Of a DNA stretch of 64,000 bases, positions 59,080 to 64,000 are shown in pieces (the stretch's first letter is position 1; each line of letters starts with the position of its first letter). The position numbers and the translations under genes were made by a program. A model generated the notes under the pieces. That model ran no database searches. It saw nothing but the letters and a program-made list of their open reading frames with translations, and was not told the origin of the DNA. Source of the stretch: Flavobacteriales bacterium. Lineage in GTDB: Bacteria > Bacteroidota > Bacteroidia > Flavobacteriales_F > PHOS-HE28. The stretch covers positions 41,860-105,859 of the forward strand of contig JACJZG010000014.1 in assembly GCA_020635715.1 (NCBI GenBank), given 5' to 3'.

Positions 59080-59838
59080 GTGATGAGGGTGCATGGGCTC
59101 CTTTCGACGATCGTTGCAGCGGTCGTTGCGTGCACGGCGCAAGCGCAAGTGCCGGCCATGCCCGCATGGATGCAGTCCTCCTTCGCCGCAGAGGCGACCA
59201 CCACCCTTCCCGCCGTGGTGCGCGGTCCCGTGAAGCACAACACCTTCATCGGCTCCTACACCGCACGCCTGACGATCCGCACGCCCGATGGCATCAAGCA
59301 ACAGTTGTTCCTGAGCACCTGGCAGGACAGCACGCGCGGCATCATGCAGCTGGAGCTGGTACGCGGCATCCCGCATACCACCTGGTTCGCCGACAGTGAG
59401 GCGAACGTGGCCGTGGTGGCCAATGCCATCGGCCGCACCGCCCAGGTGAGCGAGCTCAAGCAAGTGCTGCTGGTGGATCGGCTGCGTGAACCGGACGCCC
59501 TGGAAGAGTTCCAGGATATACCAGTGAGGCCGACCGAAGAACACGTGATCATCGCGGGTGTGGAATGCACCCGTTACGACCTGGTGGAGGCGAACAACAC
59601 ACTTCAGCTCTGGACGGCGGACATCAAACCATCACCTTTCGCTGATGGCCCTGCCTGGATCCCGATGAACGAAGGACCCCTGCAAGCCTTCCGGCTGCTC
59701 TTCAAGTTCGGCGACCGCGCGGTCTTCAAGTTCATGATGGAGCCCCTGCTCGCGTTGGAGATCGTTGCCTACCACGCGGGGCCTGTCGCACCACCTGTGA
59801 TCGACCTGTCGAGCTACACGGTCATCGCGTATCCGTAA
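59080..59838 (+). CDS. Secreted one-module paralogue (DUF4412-like)
   Basis: 252 aa with signal peptide (LLSTIVAAVVACTAQAQ). The module begins NTFIGSYTARLTI (~54) and ends APPVIDLSSYTVIAYP, matching the end of module 2 in the preceding protein (PPVVDLRNYRV). The N-terminal PAMPAWMQSSF recalls LPVWMQAIAW of the 781-aa protein. Function unknown; it may be cotranscribed with its neighbours. The first Met or the next (MRV) could be the start. Confidence 0.75.
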   Translation: MMRVHGLLSTIVAAVVACTAQAQVPAMPAWMQSSFAAEATTTLPAVVRGPVKHNTFIGSYTARLTIRTPDGIKQQLFLSTWQDSTRGIMQLELVRGIPHTTWFADSEANVAVVANAIGRTAQVSELKQVLLVDRLREPDALEEFQDIPVRPTEEHVIIAGVECTRYDLVEANNTLQLWTADIKPSPFADGPAWIPMNEGPLQAFRLLFKFGDRAVFKFMMEPLLALEIVAYHAGPVAPPVIDLSSYTVIAYP

Positions 59839-59860
59839 GTTAGTCCCTCATACCATCGTC

Positions 59861-60628
59861 ATGCGCAAGCACATCCTCCCCCTCGCAGCCGGCGCGCTGC
59901 TCCTCGCCACCACCACCACCGCACAGGTGGACATGAACGCCATCCTGCAGCAGAGCGGATCGAACATGCGCATGGAGCCGGACACGGACCCCTTCGTGCC
60001 GAATGCGTTCGTAGGCAGCTTCACGATGGACATGCACTTCTTCGAGAACGGGAAGGAGAGCAAGAACAGCCCGATGATCAGCACCATCCACAGCAGCGAG
60101 AGCAAGCTGGCCTTCGACTCGAAGTCGCCGGAGATGAAGGAGAGCGTGCGCATGATCATCGACCAGAAGGAGAAGATGCAGTACATGCTGATGGACGATG
60201 GCAAGGGCAACAAGATGGCCATGAAGACCCGCAAGATGAAGGTGACCGGCATGGAGGAGTCGAACAGGAACGCAGCGGACATCCAGGTGACGGACGAGAC
60301 GAAGACGATCGATGGCCACGTGTGCAAGAAGATGATCGCCAAGGACGAGGATGGCACGTGGACGGGATGGATGGCGCAGGACATCGAGATGCCCTTCCAC
60401 AGCGTGATGCGCGACATGCGTGGCAAGGGTGCCGAAATGCATGACGACGCGCTGGCCGGCGTGCACGGCTTCCCGCTGGAATACGAGTGGGTGAGCAACG
60501 ATGGCAAGGAACGCGTGACCTGCCGCATCCGCGATCTGAAGCTCGGCACGGTGGATGAGGGGGCCTTCTCCATGAAGGGTTACCAGCTGATGGAGATGCC
60601 GATGATGCCGCCTGGCATGGGCCGCTGA
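59861..60628 (+). CDS. DUF4412 family secreted protein
   Basis: 255 aa with signal peptide (LPLAAGALLLATTTTAQ). The module begins NAFVGSFTMDMHFFENG (~47), is rich in Met and Lys, contains DETKTIDGHVCKKMIAKDEDGTWTGW and ends LKLGTVDEGAFSMKGYQLMEM, the DUF4412 pattern. The core 'TKTIxGHxCKKM...WVSxD' resembles lipoprotein-carrier-like beta folds, but no function is known. The YdeI-like gene starts 3 bases after its stop. Confidence 0.85.
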   Translation: MRKHILPLAAGALLLATTTTAQVDMNAILQQSGSNMRMEPDTDPFVPNAFVGSFTMDMHFFENGKESKNSPMISTIHSSESKLAFDSKSPEMKESVRMIIDQKEKMQYMLMDDGKGNKMAMKTRKMKVTGMEESNRNAADIQVTDETKTIDGHVCKKMIAKDEDGTWTGWMAQDIEMPFHSVMRDMRGKGAEMHDDALAGVHGFPLEYEWVSNDGKERVTCRIRDLKLGTVDEGAFSMKGYQLMEMPMMPPGMGR

Positions 60629-60631
60629 TCC

Positions 60632-61222
60632 ATGGCCACCAAATTGGACTCCCTGGAACAGGTGGAGGTGACGACGCGCGCGCAATGGCGTGCATGGCTG
60701 AAGGCGCACCACACACGTACCACGGGGATCTGGCTGGTGTATTGGAAAAAGGAACACGCTGACAAGCATATCGGCATTGCGGCCATCGTCGAGGAAGCGC
60801 TCTGCTTCGGTTGGATCGACAGCACCGCACGCGCCTTGGATGCGGACCGCTCGATGCAGCACCTCTGTCCGCGCAAGCCGAAGAGCATGTGGAGCAAGGT
60901 GAACAAGGAACGCGTGGAACGATTGATCGCCAACAAACGCATGGCGCGCGCGGGACACAAGGCCATCGAGACCGCCAAGGCCAACGGTTCCTGGAACACC
61001 TTGGATGCCGTGGAAGCCTTTCACATCCCGGAGGACCTGGAGCGCGCGTTCAAGAAGAACAGGACCGCGTGGAAGCACTTCGATGCCTTCCCACCCAGCG
61101 CACGCAAGTTCATCCTGCATTGGATCGGTAGTGCCAAGACTGAAGCCACGCGCCTTAAGCGGATCGCGCAGACCGTAGCCTTGGCGGAGCAGAGCATTCG
61201 TGCGGGCATGCGCCGGCAGTAG
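60632..61222 (+). CDS. YdeI/OmpD-associated family protein
   Basis: 196 aa, normal length. Family marks: TRAQWRAWLKAHHT, GIWLVYWKKEH, EEALCFGWIDSTARAL, LCPRKPKSMWSKVNKERVERLI, and PPSARKFILHWIGSAKTEATRLKRI. These proteins are linked in some species to peptide stress or envelope homeostasis, with unclear mechanism. The C-terminal TRLKRIAQTV resembles the decayed end at 62905. Confidence 0.9.
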   Translation: MATKLDSLEQVEVTTRAQWRAWLKAHHTRTTGIWLVYWKKEHADKHIGIAAIVEEALCFGWIDSTARALDADRSMQHLCPRKPKSMWSKVNKERVERLIANKRMARAGHKAIETAKANGSWNTLDAVEAFHIPEDLERAFKKNRTAWKHFDAFPPSARKFILHWIGSAKTEATRLKRIAQTVALAEQSIRAGMRRQ

Positions 61223-61296
61223 ATCACCATATACTACGAAAGGGGTATTGCAGCAGGCACTGGAAATGCCGCCCTTCGTATGACAGAAACCATCCC

Positions 61297-62673
61297 ATGC
61301 GTTCTCCAAGTACCCTTTTCGCCCTGCTGAGCGGGGCAACCCTGTACGCTCAAGCCTACCTCGTCCCCACCGCCGTGAACGACCTTCAGGGGGTGAGTGT
61401 GATGAGCATGATCCCGTGCGGGAATGGGGAAAACCGGGTATGCTACAACACAGCGCAGGCTGTGAACGGAGCGTGGGTGTACGAGCTGCGGTCAAGCACC
61501 GGATCACCGGGCAACAGCACGGCGCATGTCTCCCTCAGCAATGACAACCCTTATCTGGAAAGGTCAGCGGGGAACAAGGTGTTCTACCGCACAGGGGATA
61601 GTTATGCGGGGAACAACCATAGCTACCATGTAGCGGATCTTGGCGTGGCCGTGCCGCCTGCAGCGCCCGGGCAAGCGCTGGCGTTGCAGCACGTGCCTTG
61701 TGGTGTCCTTGTGCCACAAGTGCTCAGTGGCAACCTCATCTGCAGCACGGACTTCAGTCCCGCGGTTGGTGAGGAATTGGTGAGTGTGAGCGCGAACACT
61801 GGCGCCACTGCACTTATCAAGGACATTGAACCGGGAACGGGCCATGGCATACCAGCTTGCGGGGCCAGCCACTCCACGGCCGTATTGAACGGTCGTATGT
61901 ACTTCGTTGGCCATACCAGCGTTGAGGGCAATGAACTGTGGAGCACCGATGGCACGGAGACCGGCACGCAGTTGGTCACCGCCTACCAACCAGGAAGCGC
62001 CAGTACGGGTCACGGTCTGCTCTTCAGTGGCATCGGCAAACTCTTCCTTTCCAGCAGCGACCCCTACGGCAACCCCGAGCCCTACTGCTACGACCCGGCC
62101 ACGAATACGTTGGTGCTGTTGCAGGAGATCATGCCGGGTAATGCCGCTGGCTCCGTACCGGCGGACTTCACCGTCTATGGCGACCGCGTCCTGTTCACTG
62201 CCGAGAACAGTTCCGGACGCGAGCTGTGGGTGACCGATGGCACGCCACAAGGCACCATGCTCTTCGCCGATCTGCACCCCCTTGGCAGTGGTGATCCCAA
62301 GTACCTTACCAGGGTAGGCACGAACATCTACTTCTTCTGCAACGACAGCTCCCGTGGCATCAAGCTGAAGAAACTCGCCCAGAATGGCACCATTACCACC
62401 GTCCTCACCATTCCATTGGGCAGCGTACCGGTGCAAGCCATAGCCGCGGGTAAGAACCTGGTATACACCTTGCGGAACGCGAACAACGTCCTCACCCTGT
62501 ACCATAGCAACGGCACCTCGGCTGGCACCCGGATCATCAAACCAGCGGTCAACAGTGTGCTGGAGTCAGGGAGTTCCATTGTGCGGTGGGCGGTCACGGC
62601 GAATGGCTTTTACTTCATCGCCGATTACTCCACCACGAGCAACAAGCTTTGGAAGATCCCGCTGAACCCTTGA
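61297..62673 (+). CDS. ELWVTDGT-repeat secreted propeller protein
   Basis: 458 aa with signal peptide (LFALLSGATLYAQ). Contains propeller units GNELWSTDGTETGTQLV and GRELWVTDGTPQGTMLF plus related DLHPLGSGDPKYLTRVGTNIYFFCND; these 'ELWxTDGTxxGT' repeats are common in Bacteroidota and Planctomycetes surface proteins. No T9SS sorting domain is present at the C-terminus (it ends SNKLWKIPLNP), unlike most such proteins. Ligand and function unknown. Confidence 0.85.
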   Translation: MRSPSTLFALLSGATLYAQAYLVPTAVNDLQGVSVMSMIPCGNGENRVCYNTAQAVNGAWVYELRSSTGSPGNSTAHVSLSNDNPYLERSAGNKVFYRTGDSYAGNNHSYHVADLGVAVPPAAPGQALALQHVPCGVLVPQVLSGNLICSTDFSPAVGEELVSVSANTGATALIKDIEPGTGHGIPACGASHSTAVLNGRMYFVGHTSVEGNELWSTDGTETGTQLVTAYQPGSASTGHGLLFSGIGKLFLSSSDPYGNPEPYCYDPATNTLVLLQEIMPGNAAGSVPADFTVYGDRVLFTAENSSGRELWVTDGTPQGTMLFADLHPLGSGDPKYLTRVGTNIYFFCNDSSRGIKLKKLAQNGTITTVLTIPLGSVPVQAIAAGKNLVYTLRNANNVLTLYHSNGTSAGTRIIKPAVNSVLESGSSIVRWAVTANGFYFIADYSTTSNKLWKIPLNP

Positions 62674-62904
62674 AGCTAGCTTAAGAACACCCTTCGGGCT
62701 ACGCGCGGGTACTTCGCGACCACGCTCGGTCGTGGAGACCCTCACAGAGCTCCCGGCCCTGCTCAGTTCCCACACCCCTGCTTACAGGCAGCGCGGTCGC
62801 CTGAGCGCCAGGTATCTTTCGCTCGGGTCCAAAAGCATTTGGGATACGGCGCTGGTCGAATGAACCTCACGTGACCCTTGAGACCCTGTTCAACAGCGCC
62901 CACG
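62674..62904. other. Spacer with hairpin, no gene
   Basis: About 230 bases. A hairpin CCACG-CTCGGT-CGTGG lies at 62720-62735 (or CGACC-ACGCTC-GGTCG shifted by three bases) without a T-tract. No protein frame is convincing before the remnant at 62905. Confidence 0.45.
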
Positions 62905-62967
62905 CGCGACGCCCGCATCGCCAAGGTCGTGGCCAAGGCCGCGAAGGGCGAACGGCCCAACGCCTGA
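62905..62967 (+). pseudogene. Possible decayed 3' end of a YdeI-like gene
   Basis: A 20-codon stretch ending TGA at 62965 reads RDARIAKVVAKAAKGERPNA, a strongly protein-like basic helix. The TR-xx-RIA-xx-V spacing matches the C-terminus of the intact YdeI protein (TRLKRIAQTVALA). Upstream codons lose the pattern and no start exists, so only the tail of a former gene may remain. Confidence 0.35.
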
Positions 62968-62982
62968 ACCAACACCACCACC

Positions 62983-63387
62983 ATGAACCACCTCGCCATC
63001 CTCGTCTGTGCCATCAGCATCTTCCTGCTCGGTGCCCCCTGGTATTCCAAAGCCCTGTTCCTGCGGCCCTGGGCGCGCGCCAACGGCCTCGACCCTGAAG
63101 TGCCGCGCGATCCGAAGACGACGAAACATCCAGCGCAGGTCTTCGGCATCGCCTTCCTCATGGCCTGGGTCGCGGCCTATGCGTTCGCCATCCTCGTGGG
63201 ACATGATGTGCACAGCTTCGCGCACTGGCTGCACCACGGCTTCCTCTGCGGGCTCGGCATCGCCTTCACCAGCTTCGCGATCAACTACCAGTTCGCGAAC
63301 AAGCCCACCACGCTCCTGCTGATCGATGGCGGCTACCACATCGTGCAGTTCACCTTGTACGGCGTTATCATGGGGCTGTGGGCGTGA
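62983..63387 (+). CDS. DUF1761 family membrane protein
   Basis: 134 aa, four membrane segments. DUF1761 marks: LLGAPWYSKALFLRPWARANG, PKTTKHPAQVFGIAFLMAWVAAYAFAI and LLIDGGYHIVQFTLYGVIMGLW. The family is uncharacterised. Its TGA overlaps the GTG of the next gene (GTGA), so the two are coupled. Confidence 0.88.
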   Translation: MNHLAILVCAISIFLLGAPWYSKALFLRPWARANGLDPEVPRDPKTTKHPAQVFGIAFLMAWVAAYAFAILVGHDVHSFAHWLHHGFLCGLGIAFTSFAINYQFANKPTTLLLIDGGYHIVQFTLYGVIMGLWA

Positions 63388-64000
63388 ACCGGAAGCGCCT
63401 CGCCCAGCTCCTCGAAGAAGCCTACGCGCACCACGCGCATCCGGGCTTCCTGGATGCGGACCCGCTGCGCATCCCACGCGCCTTTCCGGACCGCCGTGAC
63501 GCCGAACTCATCGGCTTCCTCACGGCCACCATCGCCTGGGGACAACGGAAGACCATCATCGCCAACGCGGAGCGCCTGGTGGCGCTGTTCGACGAGCGGC
63601 CGCATGCGTTCGTGATGCAGGCGAGCGAGGACGAGATCGCCACCGTGGAGCGCTTCGTCCACCGCACCTTCAACGGCACGGACCTGCGCCACTTCATCCT
63701 GGCCCTGCGGCACCTCTACACGACCTATGGCGGCTTGGAGGAGGCATTCCTGGCGGATGACCTGCAGGCCGGGCAGCAGCAGGCAACGAGCTCACAGATA
63801 CCCGTGAAGTGGCACGCGGCGAGCGGGATCCACCTGTTCAAGCAGCGCTTCTTCGCGATCCCGCACGAGGCCCGCACACGCAAGCACGTGGCCGATCCCG
63901 GCAAGGGCAGCAACGCCAAGCGCATCAACATGTACCTGCGTTGGATGGTGCGCCCCAACGACCGCGGCGTGGACCTGGGCCTGTGGAAGCGCATCACCCC
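63384..64000 (+). CDS. TIGR02757 family protein, 3' end cut by window
   Basis: 205 codons visible from a GTG overlapping the DUF1761 stop; open to the window end. Marks of TIGR02757 (DUF2400): DRRDAELIGFLTATIAWGQRK, RHFILALRHLYTTYGGLEEAF, and KGSNAKRINMYLRWMVRPNDRGVDLGLWK. The family is mainly helical with no settled function; the LRWMVR...DLGLW segment recalls helix-hairpin-helix DNA glycosylase folds. About 50 residues are missing at the end. Confidence 0.88.
   Translation, partial: MNRKRLAQLLEEAYAHHAHPGFLDADPLRIPRAFPDRRDAELIGFLTATIAWGQRKTIIANAERLVALFDERPHAFVMQASEDEIATVERFVHRTFNGTDLRHFILALRHLYTTYGGLEEAFLADDLQAGQQQATSSQIPVKWHAASGIHLFKQRFFAIPHEARTRKHVADPGKGSNAKRINMYLRWMVRPNDRGVDLGLWKRIT

Overview
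The window looks like a chromosomal segment of a GC-rich member of the Bacteroidota, most likely Flavobacteriales-like. Supporting evidence: proteins with type IX secretion (T9SS) C-terminal sorting domains (ends of the genes at 2-994, 4308-5891 and 32643-34322), OmpA/PD40/TSP3 envelope proteins, Bacteroidota-style families (DUF4294, DUF2141, DUF4412-like, YwqK), and a TAnnTTTG-type -7 promoter element immediately upstream of many start codons with almost no Shine-Dalgarno sites. I saw no rRNA, tRNA, CRISPR array, prophage or insertion sequence. Coding density is high, and most of the very long opposite-strand reading frames are shadows typical of GC-rich DNA.

Layout. 1-6.6 kb: two T9SS-sorted proteins flank a GH3/beta-lactamase fusion, then a small secreted protein. 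6.6-7.2 kb: a ParE-like toxin/antitoxin pair on the minus strand. 7.2-19.6 kb: mutL, an OmpA protein, two tandem rhomboid proteases, an EEP hydrolase, TraB/GumN, mtaB-lgt-inositol monophosphatase and an acyltransferase. 19.6-27.4 kb: a sodium:solute symporter, recR, a glycosyltransferase with a reduced sugar-transferase tail, a 2-oxoacid dehydrogenase E2, and a TPR/PD40/OmpA protein resembling PorE. 27.5-31.6 kb: an exonuclease and an FAH-fold hydrolase, then a Kdo-type cluster (kdsA, a transaldolase-CBS fusion, a KdsC-like HAD phosphatase).

31.6-36.1 kb: a minus-strand operon in which every stop overlaps the next start (mnmA, lipoprotein, S8 protease, aat, DUF2141). 36.2-43.3 kb: YwqK repeat protein, a canonical small transaldolase, YciO/Sua5-like protein, Nnr, an OmpA/TSP3 protein, about 600 bp of non-coding DNA between two strong terminators, and a beta-barrel protein. 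43.5-49.7 kb: pcm, an oxidoreductase/lipoprotein/glycosylphosphotransferase operon, 3-hydroxyacyl-CoA dehydrogenase, GNAT and DUF4294. 49.8-56.6 kb: biotin carboxylase, CPA2 antiporter, sucC, lolD. 56.7-61.2 kb: three adjacent secreted proteins built from five copies of one module, then YdeI. 61.3-64 kb: an ELWVTDGT propeller protein, a decayed gene end, DUF1761, and a TIGR02757 protein cut by the window edge.

The most interesting item is the Kdo cluster. The position normally occupied by arabinose-5-phosphate isomerase (SIS domain plus CBS pair) holds a transaldolase/FSA-like domain joined to a CBS pair carrying the KdsD/KpsF signature, with several active-site positions changed. Also notable are the very short promoter-to-ATG distances, the repeated secreted module array, the palindromic element translated inside a T9SS sorting domain, and an AT-rich patch inside nnr.
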